A DNA stretch of 64,000 bases. Source: Haliotis asinina (lineage: Eukaryota; Mollusca; Gastropoda; Lepetellida; Haliotidae). Within the stretch, counting starts at the first letter, position 1, and each line of letters starts with the position of its first letter. The notes under the pieces are model-generated. The model ran no database searches. It was given only the letters and a program-made list of their open reading frames with translations, and was not told the origin of the DNA. The stretch spans positions 11,166,969-11,230,968 of the forward strand of contig NC_090288.1 of NCBI RefSeq assembly GCF_037392515.1, in the 5' to 3' direction. Positions 22,629-34,068 of the stretch are shown one piece after another. The translations under genes and the position numbers were made by a program.

Positions 22629-24334
22629 TGGTTTGGGTTGTTTGCTTGGTTTTTACGCGTCGTTGAACAATAGGTGAACTCTCTGTAAATGATCGAATCT
22701 ATTGACGATCATGTGATTGACACGTCATCATCGTTCCATCGGCATATAATACTATGTTTAAAGAGGACCAACGGAACCTTTCAGTGGTATCACAAGACAA
22801 GCACAGGTTATTGGGAACCTATATTCGTTTGAAATCCAAACGGGTCTGGCACTATTACTCTGTGATCAGAGAGTATGATCTTAAATAACAGAAACCTCAT
22901 TTTATGATCTTATCACGCACTCACGACGAGGACATATTTACACGATGTCTCGGTATGTATACAATCTACGACATAATGATAAATCAGTGTCGGTCAAAGA
23001 ATCTTCCAAAACTACCCCTCAAAGAAGTTATCATCCGAAACGTTTGCCCAAGTCGCTCATTAGGACCACATGTCTGCACCAGAAGCATATTTATAAATCT
23101 ACACGCAAATGAGAATGAATACAAAGTAGATGGACATGATTAAATTTATGAGGTATTTTAGATTGTTTGCATTTATAGGAGTACAGATCTAGAGAGCGCT
23201 GTAGGAGTCCCTAAGCACGGGCGGCAATTCCCACCGGAAGAGTTACTCCCACTGTTAATATATCCCTTCTTTAACGCCCAAGCGCCGAAGGCAGCAGTAG
23301 GTTCATGTAAAATAGATTTGAAAATATTTAATTTCAAAACCGAAATACTGAATTTAACATGTGTACGTGTGGATGTCCCAGTCCCGAAGAATATATTAAA
23401 ATGAAGTCTTTCTCAAGTCTCGAATAATTTGGCAACTCTCTACTGCTGCAGCTCTAGGAAATTAAGACTGTTGTGGGCTCTATTTGTTTTGTAGATAAAT
23501 GTATTTTTTTCGTTTTCTTAATGAGATTACTCTGTTTCTGAGACAAAATGTCAGTCTATGCGTGAACTTATGCTTTGCGTTTAGAAGTGATGTAGAGGGA
23601 CGCGACATCATTTCGCCTTACGGTGATAGGTTAATTTGTTCTGCCACTAAAACAAATTACACGTTTACAAGAATATGTCACAGTGGTTATTTTTCCCATT
23701 CAGTTTCGCTCGGTTCATTCCGCCACCGACGGTGCGTTCGGTAGCAACGGAATAGTGATATGATATGAGCTGACTGTTCACCGCATTACGACAGATTCTT
23801 CCGCATATAGTTCTACTACGTGTCAGATAGATCCGAAAGCAACGTTTCAAGATTACTAGAAATGAGACATACAGTTTTATATCGAACAGTAGTAACGCGT
23901 GTATATAAAACTTGATCAAGATTAATACTATTTCAGGTACCATTGTCTCTCTTAGCTTAGTTTCAAATTCAAATCTTAGATCAAACAAAGTATCGGGTTA
24001 TAGGGAGCTTCAGCAGAGCAAGTATAAAGCTACCATGGTCTAAGAATTCTTGGAAGTCATGTATGAGTCATGCGAATTGTCGCCAGGTCGCCACTCTGGA
24101 AGGTTAACTAAACTGACGTAAAAAAGAAAGTACACATTTTGGACTTTGGGTTTATTTTCACAGAAAAAATAACTGAATTATTTTTCAAGCGTTGTCAGGC
24201 TTAAACCCCCAAAATATATTAAGATATATATCCTTGTTTGCACAAATTGATACACCAAGGTGAATCCATTCATGTCTTAAACAGTTGCACACTGTGATTA
24301 CAATATTTCTTTACGCCAAATGGTGTCTATTGTA

Positions 24335-24965
24335 TTTCACAGTCTGGTTTATTGTGGAAATGATATTGCACAGCCTGGTTTCTTATGAACACGGTATTGC
24401 ACAGCCTGGTTTCTTGTGAACACGTTATTGCACAGCCTGGTTCATTGTGAACACGATATCACATAGATTGGTTATTGTGAACACGATAGCGCATAGTTCG
24501 GTTGTAGTGAACACGATATCGAACAGTTTGGGTTGTAAACACGTTTTTACACCATTCCATTATCATGAACATAATATTGCACAGGTCTATTGTTGTGAAC
24601 ACCATATTGCACAGGCCTATTGTTGTGAACACCATATTGCACAGGTCTATCGTTGTGAACACCATATTGCACAGGCCTATTGTTGTGAACACCATATTGC
24701 ACAGGCCTATTGTTGTGAACACCATATTGCACAGGCCTATTGTTGTGAACACCATATTGCACAGGTCTATTGTTGTGAACACCATATTGCACAGGCCTAT
24801 TGTTGTGAACACCATATTGCATAGCCTGGTTTATTGCGAACACTATGTCGCATAGACTGGTTATTGTAAAGACGATATCGCACAGTTCGAGTTCTGTAAA
24901 CACAATTTTGCACCGTTCCGTTATTGTGAACATGATATTGCACAGGTCGGTTGTTATACTGAACA
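24335..24965. repeat. 30-bp minisatellite, about 20 copies
   Basis: The unit is CACCATATTGCACAGGCCTA plus TTGTTGTGAA. Eight nearly identical units lie at 24590-24820, with only C/T and T/C swaps; flanking units are older. Being a multiple of three, both strands stay open (125 codons plus, 188 codons minus). It lies inside stress-protein intron 1. Confidence 0.93.
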
Positions 24966-25567
24966 GCGCGATGCTTATGAATTTTTTTGCCATAAACTTT
25001 ACCAGCAACGATCCACAATAAGTAATAACTCTTATTCCAAATGATTTGGCAAAACTCATCATAATTCTCAATCGAAATTGCAGCTCAACATAAATACGCC
25101 AGATTTCTCTCAAGCTTGTACATACGTGGGAAATATCCCGTTATCCCTTTCAAAACACAAGTATTGAAACAGTAATCATTATACAACCCCCACTGCCCAA
25201 AGGATAAGGAAGTACAAGAAGGTTTGGTGGGATTGATGGGAAGAGAAGCATGGTTAGGTCAGTGACGAATATTTACTATCTACACCTTGACCCTGGAAAA
25301 ATTCATTCTGTCAAAATGGTATTCTCAACAATTTCTGGTATTCTGAAAAGGACTTTGTCACATTGTCGCGATGTCGTGCTTTGGTTATTTACTATAGTTC
25401 TTGTCGTTTTTAAGGGATGGGATGCAGGAATGTCCTATTTGTAATTAGCGTATAATTTGAGACCGGTATTGGTAAATGCTGACATATTTAAATAATTAAT
25501 AGTTTTGTTTCATAGGTTACATGTAGGCGTGTCAGAAATATCTTGGTGCCCTGTCTCTTCACATACG

Positions 25568-25735
25568 GAGCGGTGGGGTAGCTAAATGGTTAAAGTGTTT
25601 GCTCGTCACGTAGAAGACTCGGGTTCGATTCCCACATGGACATACGGTGTTAAGCGCATTTCTTGTGTTCCTCGACATGGTATTGTTGGAATATTACTAA
25701 AAGCGGCATAAAATCATACTCACTCACCAACTCGT
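25568..25735 (+). mobile_element. SINE-A copy
   Basis: GGAGCGGTGGGGTAGCTAAA, GGTTCGATTCCC (B box), ATATTACTAAAAGCGGCATA, ACTCACTCACC. In intron 1 of the stress-protein gene. Confidence 0.87.
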
Positions 25736-26837
25736 CACGCATAGGTTGATAATGCTAGTGAAGAATTACCACTTACTCTGACTTGACAATAGTCAAGGTG
25801 ACTTTAACAATAAACTTTCTATTCTTGGCTGTTGCTTCTGTGTTCAAATTTCAGTTCATGAAAGCAGATACCTACATGAGCGTTTTGTGAGGTCATTTTA
25901 ATGCCTTTCGGGAACACTACCGTTTCAGGGTCTCGCTTTCATCCATGCATCAATGCACGTATGTTTCTTTGTAATTGATGTGTCTACACCGCACGTGATG
26001 ACACCCTTGCTAAATCTGCACACATGTAATGGGTCATAGCGTCATGGGGCGTCTGCCTTATACGTCCACCACGGTGTCTCACTGACACCGGTAACCATGC
26101 CCAATAAATCGACAAATGACACTTTGAAGTTTCCAAGTTATCGGATAGGAAAAAAATATTGTTGTTTATTAACCGTATTCAAGATATACAACTGAGATTT
26201 AACGCGCAAAAGCTCCTATAGTTCTTTAAGACGTCTGTAAGAGATGTTTATATACAGGACAACTATACAAAGGTGTCTCAAGAAATGTTTGGGGGTCGGT
26301 ATAATCCATCGGCGGTTCAGCAGCTTAGTTCAAATGCTCTTTAATCACGTCAAAGGTCCGAGTTCGAACCATAACGATAGCACTATTGCAAAAAAATGCC
26401 GTAAAGGCGCTGTTTATGTCAGACGCACAACATAAAATTTTATTGCTCCCGGAATTAAGGGAATAAAACAAGGGCTGGTCGGCTGGGCGTCGGAGTTATG
26501 GGTCTGAGTAGGCAATTCCTGTTAAATAGCGGTTGTAGCACTAAAACGTCACCACTTGTACTGGTTGATACAAGCAGGCGCAGGCGCACTCACTAATGCA
26601 CGCCAGCGTTCTCGTTGGCTGTTACAAATGTGCACTCGTACATGTACATGGAAGTCGGTGCACATGTACCCTGCATTTTGAACGCAACGTTCAGTCTATC
26701 GCCACCACTCCTGTTAACAAGACAAAACTTTAACTTGGGAATAACGTGTTAAACCGGCATTGATAAATCTAACGCAGCCATTCATCAAGAGTAATGACTA
26801 ACAGTCTAGGCGATATAGCCTTAATTCCACTTCAAAC

Positions 26838-26962
26838 TAATCTCACCCCTCGCTCACTTGACGTACAAGGGACGTACGTGTTACGTTCATCGTGACCCTC
26901 AGGACTTTGTCGATTTAAACATGTCAGGTAACTTTCACTCTCTGGGACGCATGTCTTACAAC
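26838..26962. repeat. Second dispersed repeat, copy 1
   Basis: CTCACCCCTCGCTCACTTGA, then CATGTCAGGTAACTTTCACT, CTCTGGGACGCATG. Confidence 0.55.
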
Positions 26963-26966
26963 CCGT

Positions 26967-27107
26967 TTGAGTGAGTGAGTGAGTCTTTACGTCGCTTACT
27001 TCAATATCGCGTCGGGAGTGGGAGGTGGGTGGGTGTGGGGAGGGGGAAATGGGCTTCACACATTGTACCCATTTGGGGAGAGCCCGGCTACCCCCACCGC
27101 TCCCATC
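26967..27107 (-). mobile_element. SINE-A, internally deleted
   Basis: GAGTGAGTGAGTGAGTCTTT tail, AAATGGGCTTCACACATTGT, then CTACCCCCACCGCTCCC. The B-box part is deleted and a G-rich tract replaces part of the body. Confidence 0.75.
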
Positions 27108-27584
27108 CCTTGGATCCATCGTGAGATTTCTAACGCAATGTGACGGTGGCCATCGCCGCTAAAAGTCAACGTACCAGCGATAAAGCTTGCTGCTGAACTG
27201 CCTTTGTTAACGTGGGCGGATTCAACTCTTGTGTTTATCCTCTTCTCCTTGGCATTTTGATTAACAATAAGAGTCAGGTTTCAAATTCGAAATTATTTGT
27301 CCCCGATTGCTCATTATTTTTGCATTTGCTGCGTCGCTCATCATTATATGTCATACTTTTTACAAGTAAGATTATGTGTGCTGCTCCAAAATGCCCTTTG
27401 AATAAAAGAAACGTTCATGACCTTTTTTTTCATTTCAAATTTAACGTCCAAGTAGAAGCTTGTAGACTAGAGTTTAGTCTCGGAATATATAATTATATAA
27501 TTAAGGCTCAGTCCAGTTTGGAGGAACGGTTTTCATATGCTACAGCGGGACAGGGTGATAGCTTTGCGCATGACAGAGGGGGCA

Positions 27585-27670
27585 TTGTAGGTGTAGGAAT
27601 CGATCCCAGGTGTTCGGGATGTCGAGTGAGCGCTTTAACCACTAGACTACGCATATCACACCGCCCCTGG
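27585..27670 (-). mobile_element. SINE-A 5' half, diverged
   Basis: GGAATCGATCCCAGGTGTTC and GCTTTAACCACTAGACTACG, then CACACCGCCCC on the minus-strand reading. Confidence 0.7.
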
Positions 27671-28904
27671 GACGACATCGTCGTGCCAAGGTTGCCGACA
27701 ACCTTCTCAGGGCAGCAGACCATGAGTGGCCAGCCTGGCCAACTGACCTCCACCCTTCGATACACGCGTGAAACGAGCGGCAGACCCCATCTCAAGACGT
27801 TCAGTCCTTCCGGCAACTTTAGAGGAACTCGGCAATGCTCTTACTAAGGTGTATTACACTATTCAGCTAGCAATATCTGGGCGCTTACTGTGAGCATCAG
27901 ACAAAATGCTGTCGGGATCCAAAAATGCCTTGTTGAGATTGTTTTTGTGAACACTAAATAGACTTTCGTGATTTTTGACGTTGGCCAGGTACTCTCATTG
28001 TGCTCGCTGATCACAGGCTGAAAATTGATCACAGGTTGTTTGTTGTCATTGTGTAACATATGACAACGGACCATTGTTTAATATAAAACATGTCTTCACG
28101 CAATATTTTTAGGCTATTTCAAATATACACAAATAATTGCTGTATCAACTGAAGTGGTGTTCCTTAACAAACTTTCAGCAGTATATGCCAATAATACTCT
28201 ACTTTTGACAATAGCCTCGCGTAAAGTCTCATTGGTCTGTTAAGAATGAAGTTGCTTTTACTAAATACATATATTTTAGAAGACATTTGGTAATGTTGTT
28301 CTAGAGTTTGAATTTCATTGTACATTATTTTCAGTCTTTTTCGATCTGCAAGCAATACAATTATTGCGTTTTCTATGAACTGAATTTCAGATGTAATGTT
28401 ATTGTTTGAAAAATCGAATTAGACGTCTTTGTAAACATTCTACATTAGAATCGTGTTGTTGGTTAAAAAGTTCTAACAACCGTGTCTTTGTTTTAAACTT
28501 AAAGGTTAGAAACCCTCATGAAATATCTTCTGCAATGAATCTCAGCCTTGTCTGCATGAACACACGTGCTTTCAAGAATGTTAATTACCTTGACTACTTT
28601 GTTTATAGAGATAAACCGGACATCAGGCGTTGAGAATTACAAGGCACATGCGGCTATGTTGTAAACAGTTTCGTCTTGCTCAGTAGATCGCACCGGGGGA
28701 CGAGGACGAGAAGAGAAAAACCCATCCGAGTTAGACTTGGTCCATGCTTGTCGTAAGGAGCGGTTACCTTGTCTGCCAGTATTTGACTCTGTTCAAAGAT
28801 GCATGACATATCCGTTGAAAAATACTTTTCTTACGTCAAGACGGCTTTCTATATTAGCGCCATCTCGAAGCTGTTCCTTTGTTTTATCTCCTTCTAAACC
28901 TCTC

Positions 28905-29020
28905 CTCATTAGTGGGAGTGACTTTAGTGTTACGCCGCACTCGGCAATAAACTACATGGAAGTGGCCATGGTCTGTAAATAATCGTGTCTGGACCAGGCA
29001 ATCCAGTGACAACAGCATCC
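28905..29020 (-). mobile_element. SINE-B fragment
   Basis: GTGTTACGCCGCACTCGGCA, GGTCTGTAAATAATCGTGTC, TGGACCAGGCAATCCAGTGA. Confidence 0.72.
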
Positions 29021-29081
29021 CCATTACTATCCATGTGTGGAATTTCGGAAATTTCGAGTTTCAGTCACCTCGAAATATCGT

Positions 29082-29242
29082 GAGTTCAGGTTTACGCGCT
29101 TTTAGCAATATTTCAGCAATATCACGGGTTTTAGGACACCAGAAATGGGCTTCACACATTGTACTCATGTGTGGAATCGGACCCAGGTCTTCGGAGTGAA
29201 GAGCGAACGCTTTATCCACTTGGCTACCATACCGCTCCCCGC
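29082..29242 (-). mobile_element. SINE-A copy
   Basis: TTTACGCGCTTTTAGCAATA, GACACCAGAAATGGGCTTCA, GGAATCGGACCC, CTACCATACCGCTCCCC. About 220 bp from the Tc1 remnant. Confidence 0.82.
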
Positions 29243-29460
29243 GAAATATCGTGAGTTGCGAATGTTGACTGTTGCTTTGAGCACTGTTCCCGGAATGTTG
29301 GCACGCGAGTGTGATTTAACTCAGATGTATAATTATATTTTTAAGTTGACCCGTTAGTTCTATCACTATCATCATGCGCCCCCAGTTAAGCTCCTAATTC
29401 GACCTGCTTGTATTATACTAATGACAACAGTATTAGTCAGACGCCACATCTGTTGATACA

Positions 29461-29584
29461 TATATACTGAATCGCAAAAGAAACGCAACTCTGGCGTTTT
29501 GCCAAATTCTGAGGCAGAAGTTATATCAAAGATGTACGCTTGCTTTAATGGCGCTTCATTTTTTCTTTTGCTGTTCAGTATATA
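29461..29584. mobile_element. Short inverted-repeat element (MITE-like) at the Tc1 end
   Basis: A 124-bp segment bounded by TATATACTGAATCGCAAAAG on the left and CTTTTGCTGTTCAGTATATA on the right, which are near-perfect inverted copies. Its middle (GATGTACGCTTGCTTTAA) aligns with the middle of a second copy at 50741-50866. It either forms the left end of the Tc1-like remnant or is a separate MITE abutting it. Confidence 0.65.
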
Positions 29585-29606
29585 ATCTGCATGAATTACG
29601 AGCAAA

Positions 29607-30458
29607 TCAAGATGACACTACGACGCCTTGCAACTGTATTCGAAAATCACTGATACATTGAAAGACATGTGGGGATATAGGGGGGCCAGTTGAGGGGAGG
29701 GTATTGATGTTGTTATTGGCCAGGTAGTCCACGGTGGTACGTACTGTGTGGGACCTGACGTTGTCCTGTTGGAAGAACTGCCGTTGACGGTTAACAAGGT
29801 GAAGGACGTGCGGACGGAGAATTTGGTCGATGTATCGAGTGGTCGTCAGATTGCCTTGGACAAGCACAAGTTCTGATCCGCGGGTGTATGAGATCGCCCC
29901 CCCCCCACACCATAACACTCTCGCCTTGCTGAATCTGTCCACCTGTCTGATGCAGTTGACGTCGTCTGTAGACAAGGTCTCTACCATCGCGTTGCCTAAG
30001 GAGATAATGGGATTCATCGCTAAACCACATGCGACTCCAGTTTGCCAGGTTCCATGGCAGCACCGTGTTACACCATCTCACTCGTCGACGTCGATGTAGT
30101 CATGTCAAGGAGGGGGCAACTTTTAGACGTTTGGCGGGTATTCCTACTTCTCGGAGACGGTTCTTAATTTTCTGATCAGACACTCTTCGGGCTCCAAAGT
30201 CCCGTAGGTGAGTTACCCGGATGAACCGATCTTGTGCAGGTGTGATGACTCGAGGTCTTCCTGATCTTGGACGGTTATTTGTCGAACTTGTTTGACGAAA
30301 TCGATCCCCCAGTCGAGTTGTTGTGCTGGAGTGAATGTTGAAGATCCTTGCCACCTCACTCTTTCATTCGCCAGCTTGCAATCGGCCTGATTTCGATCGG
30401 CAGCCTTGAGACGTCCCATGAGCCGTACTTGCAAAGATCGTGGATGAAATTGTGACAT
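29607..30458 (-). pseudogene. Tc1 transposase, frameshifted remnant
   Basis: This is the coding part of the Tc1-like element. Order on the minus strand is N-terminal HTH region near 30458-30100, then first catalytic Asp near 30030, then second catalytic Asp near 29750. At least two frame changes and a deletion after LRE (around 30130) separate the pieces, and the DxE region at the end is lost. It is not expected to yield protein. Confidence 0.8.
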
Positions 30459-31860
30459 TCATTTGGGTCGTTTATAGCCACATGCTGAACTCATGCGTTG
30501 CACGTAAGAAACATTCATTGTGCCTGATATTCAATGCTGCATGACATCCACGCACATCATGACAATCCTGATTGATAAAATCGTTCAGAATCATTTTTGG
30601 TTGCGTTTGGGCAAGCATGATCTTCTAAAACATTCCAGAAACAAAGTGCTACCCTTAAAAAATGTTTGAGTTTATATATGTTCACAAACTTGTAAGTATC
30701 ATTTTTCAATTTCATTTTGCGTTTCTTTTTTTGAAGAGTGTATGTGGATATAAGACACAGCAACGTCCAGGGAGCTTAATCAGTTGAAGTGATGAAGGGC
30801 GACAGTGACCTACTTCAGCAGTTGACCAGCATCCTAAGTGGCATGTGGCATGAATTTGTGTGTCCACGAATAACTCGTCATTCATCATGCCCGATGTACA
30901 GATGTAACCCTATTTCCACGTTGACACCTTGCCACTTAATGTCGCCAATAGTCTTTCTCAAAGTGATGGACACGAATACGATAGATTCAGTTCCTTTCGA
31001 GATCGACTGATTTATATGGGAAAGTGGAAATAAATTGGATCTGACAGATTTATCCATCGGCCACGGCTCGGGGTTTTCAACATTAATTTATTCCGGAGAG
31101 TGTTCGGAAATACCTCGTTGGGGATTCACTAGATCGTATATAATCCAATAGGTCAGCTACAACATGGTTTCGTTTTGTTCTGTTCCGAGTAAACGTAGAT
31201 TTTGTACTTTTCCAAATATCACGGATGCTTCATTAGTTTCCTGTCGTAACTACTTTGCGCTAAAGACACTCGGGTTCACTCGGCTTTTTCCGCTATTTAA
31301 AGTTTGTCTCACGCAGCAAAGGTGCAGTGATATTGTATGAACATTTACTGTCTAACTTTAAATCCCTCCTCGTGTAGTTCGCATATCGTTAATGTATGAT
31401 ATAAAAACATTTTATCTGTCTCAAGCAGTATTGATGTAGTGATTCTGTAATAATGTTCACTGTGTAGCTTCAAAATCATTCCGCATGTATTTCGTATGGC
31501 GTGATGTGTGTTTTCAGAAAAAAAACTTGTACAAAGCATTCTGGTCTAAGTAAATCGGATTATATGAATTATGGGAAGGGCAACACAGATGGCTATTTCA
31601 ACTTCCTTGTGTGTACTGGCTCAAGAAGAACGAATCACTCGCAACTGCATTATTTACGCCAGTTCATCCACACCATAAAAACATCAGGGAAATATTCGTT
31701 CTCTCCATTTTCGTTTTTTAATTTCAACCTTGATCGGAAAGTCAATTATTTTTTATCAAATTATAAGAGCACATATCGAGATATGCACTTCCTTCGTTCA
31801 TAAGATGGCTCATGTACTGGTGCACGTCTGTAAAATGAAGCCCACTTGAAATAGCCATGA

Positions 31861-32195
31861 CTGAGTGAGTTGAGTTTTACGCCGCACTCAGCTATATATG
31901 GCGGCGGTCTGTACCATATACACCAGACAATCCAGTGATCAGCAGCATGAGTGTCGATCAGCGCAATTACATGTGTTCATAGTCGTTCCGCAACGATCTG
32001 TCTGTGGAACGACAGTACTAAGCATACCTCTCTGTACATCAACAGATATCGGAACATTTGATAAAGTAAGCAAATGTGTTGTTTTATTTCGTTTTTTCGT
32101 TAGTCGTCTCTTACGACAAGCATACTCGCCTTTTATGGCAAGTATGGGTTGCTGAAGGCCTATTCTACCCAGGACCTTCACGGTTCTGAAATCGC
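31861..32195 (-). mobile_element. SINE-B (long-head type) interrupted by ~118 bp
   Basis: The 3' part is GAGTGAGTTGAGTTTTACGC to GATCAGCGCAATTACATG (31863-31979). Unrelated sequence follows to about 32097, containing the hairpin GTCGTTCC/GGAACGAC, and then the head resumes with TAGTCGTCTCTTACGACAAG, CCTTTTATGGCAAGTATGGG and AGGACCTTCACGG. Confidence 0.75.
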
Positions 32196-32236
32196 CATGA
32201 CTTACCTGTTGACTTGTCTTCGAGAGTATCTGGGCC

Positions 32237-32330
<94 letters not shown>
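32237..32330. repeat. (GATA)n microsatellite
   Basis: About 23 perfect AGAT units, adjacent to the head of a SINE-B. Confidence 0.95.
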
Positions 32331-32771
32331 CGCACATATCCACGCACTAGTGCATGCTCAAGGCGCTGGTATTTTTCCCCTCGATCACTGGATGTCAATC
32401 TCAACAGCACATCGTATTTCAATCTCAACTCCCTGGGGAGTATACAACTCAAGATGCAGCATGCAGGATACGATCACTTTTTCCCCGTCGTATGTTATAG
32501 ATAGATTCATTCAGAATCGGATGCACATGTGACATTGGCGGAATCGTTCAGTGGACAGTTCCTTGTAAAGAGGTACCTGGCGATTCGAGCCAATATTAAA
32601 CTTTTACAACATCGTTTAGGAATTGTGACATGGACATATGTACGTATCATCACCAAAGACAAATCCGTCCATTGTACAGATTCATTTTGTCAAGTCCTTG
32701 GACAAAGTGGTTCATAGATCGGTACATAAAACGGTAGCCTTGTGCTAAAAGTACAATAAGACCCCGATAAG

Positions 32772-32955
32772 TGTGAGTGGGTTCAGTTTTACACCGCACT
32801 CAGCTATATTCCAGCTATATGACGGCAGTCGGGAAATAATCGGGTCTGGGCCAGACAATCAAGTGATCAACAGCACGAGGATCGATCTATGCAACGGGGA
32901 TGGCTAACATCCCGTTAGTGAAGGTCAATATTCTAACCTGGACCTTCACGGGTAT
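32772..32955 (-). mobile_element. SINE-B copy hit by a SINE-A
   Basis: GTTTTACACCGCACTCAGCT, ATTCCAGCTATATGACGGCA, GGGTCTGGGCCAGACAATCA, ATCTATGCAACGGGGATGGC, GGACCTTCACGGG. The 5' flank of this copy is where the neighbouring SINE-A landed. Confidence 0.85.
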
Positions 32956-32965
32956 TTCAATAAGA

Positions 32966-33132
32966 GTGAGTGAGTGAGCTTGGTTTTACGCCGCTTTTAG
33001 CAATATTCCAGCGATATCACGGCGGGGGACACCAGAAAATGGGCCTCACACATTGTACCCATGTGGGGAATCGAACCCGGGTCTTCGGCGTGACGAGCGA
33101 ACGCTTTAACCACTAGGCTACCCCACCGCCCC
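32966..33132 (-). mobile_element. SINE-A, full length with 10-bp TSD
   Basis: The best-preserved copy of the main SINE. On the minus strand it starts GGGGCGGTGGGGTAGCCTAG, has a pol III A box TAGCCTAGTGG (33120-33110) and B box GGTTCGATTCC (33077-33067) about 32 bases apart as in tRNA genes, then a tRNA-unrelated body (CCCATTTTCTGGTGTCCCCC), a 3' module GGAATATTGCTAAAAGCGGC and a (CTCA)n tail. Perfect 10-bp direct repeats TTCAATAAGA at 32956-32965 and 33133-33142 mark the insertion, which hit the 5' flank of an older SINE-B. Confidence 0.92.
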
Positions 33133-33204
33133 TTCAATAAGAACCCTAATCTTTTACATCAATCATATAGGGCATTGTAAGAGAATGGAACCTCACTGCC
33201 CGTT

Positions 33205-33400
33205 CACTAGTCTGTCTCACAGTCCCTAGACCACGATATTTTCCCTACTGTCTCGCCGTCTCTGCAATGCTGAAGACCTAAATGAAGCAAATATTGATGT
33301 CCTCAGGATCAGTATCCGGTCTCCCTGTAGCTTTTTGGTTTAAATGGGTTTGTTGGTTACTGTCAACTTTACATATATTCAGAGACTAAGCGTTATCCTA
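33205..33400. repeat. Dispersed repeat of unknown class, copy 2
   Basis: CACTAGTCTGTCTCACAGTC, AATGCTGAAGACCTAAATGA, AGCAAATATTG. The flanks differ from the 11.4-kb copy. Confidence 0.6.
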
Positions 33401-33562
33401 CAGCGCTCCCCTGCAATGCTAGAGGATAACTGAAGTATCTCATCTCAGTGGGGCTCCTTTTCAGTTTACTGAAGAAGTCAACCCCGTGAATCTTACACAG
33501 TAATTCATCTCGTGTATTGACTGACAGCCAGGGTGATGTGGATCTAATATCGTTGTAACCCC

Positions 33563-33690
33563 TTCTCACCCCTCGCTCATATCACTAACAGGGGGGCGTG
33601 TTAAAATCACCCTAACCCCCATGTCAACTTGTAAACTGTCATGTAACCTTCACCTCCGGGAACGCGTGGCTAACCCTCCATCTATCATGA
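33563..33690. repeat. Second dispersed repeat, copy 2
   Basis: CTCACCCCTCGCTCATATCA, then CTGTCATGTAACCTTCACCT, CCGGGAACGCGTG. Both copies sit just upstream of a SINE. Confidence 0.55.
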
Positions 33691-33770
33691 CCGATGGGGG
33701 TAGGGATCGCCGCTCATTCAAAATGTCGGGGTAATGCATACTTGTCTGTTGTTAAATCTCCTCGATCGTT

Positions 33771-34068
33771 GGGGGCAGCCCTGTGGTTCATGCGTTCCTT
33801 CGTCGATCGGGTTCCCCATATGGGTACAATGTATGAAGCCCAGTTTATGGTGTCATTCTTAACCGCTCTCCCCTTTCCGTAACCTCCAATTGGGCTTGTC
33901 CCGGAATAACACGAGTTGGTCAAGAATGTGCTGTAATACTGCTAGAAGACCTGGGTTTGATTCTCCATATGTGTCAAACGTGTGAAGCCTATTTCTGGTG
34001 TCCTCTACAGGGACATTGATGGAATATTGCTAATAGCGGCGTCAAACTAAACTCATTCACCCACTGAT
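33771..34068 (+). mobile_element. SINE-C / SINE-A chimera
   Basis: A SINE-C like part (CCGCTCTCCCCTTTCCGTAA, ACACGAGTTGGTCAAGAATG) runs to about 33948. There it switches, at GCTAGAAGACCTGGGTTTGA, into a SINE-A from its B box onward (GTGTGAAGCCTATTTCTGGT, ATTCACCCACT tail). Either a nested insertion or template switching. Confidence 0.68.

Larger units (their letters stand above)
29461..30741 (-). mobile_element. Tc1-like transposon remnant
   Basis: Minus-strand fragments in different frames match a Tc1-family transposase. An HTH/linker part reads RPRSGRPRVITPAQDRFIRV (about 30300-30210). The catalytic part has WFSDES (first Asp), YRRR and VMVWGG, then after a frame change LVLVQGN and FFQQDN (second Asp). 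The third catalytic site (usually SPDLNPIEHLWD) is garbled. The frame change falls at a run of ten C at 29897-29906. The ends look like an inverted pair: CTGAATCGCAAAAGAAACGC near 29467 and TGCGTTTCTTTTTTTGAAGA near 30717. The size of about 1.28 kb suits Tc1 elements. It lies in intron 1 of the stress-protein gene. Confidence 0.8.

Noticed and set aside
24590-24820. CRISPR-like regular repeats
   Set aside because: Units are contiguous with no spacers, and the genome is eukaryotic.
24447-25113. Frames of 125 (plus) and 188 (minus) codons with decapeptide repeats
   Set aside because: Products of the 30-bp minisatellite inside an intron; open on both strands, no start context or conserved domain.
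27212-27847. 211-codon plus-strand frame
   Set aside because: Runs through an inverted SINE-A half (A and B boxes visible); no family motif, different composition in each part.
33060-33132. tRNA gene (good A and B boxes on the minus strand)
   Set aside because: No acceptor or anticodon stem; it is the head of a repeated SINE with a target duplication.
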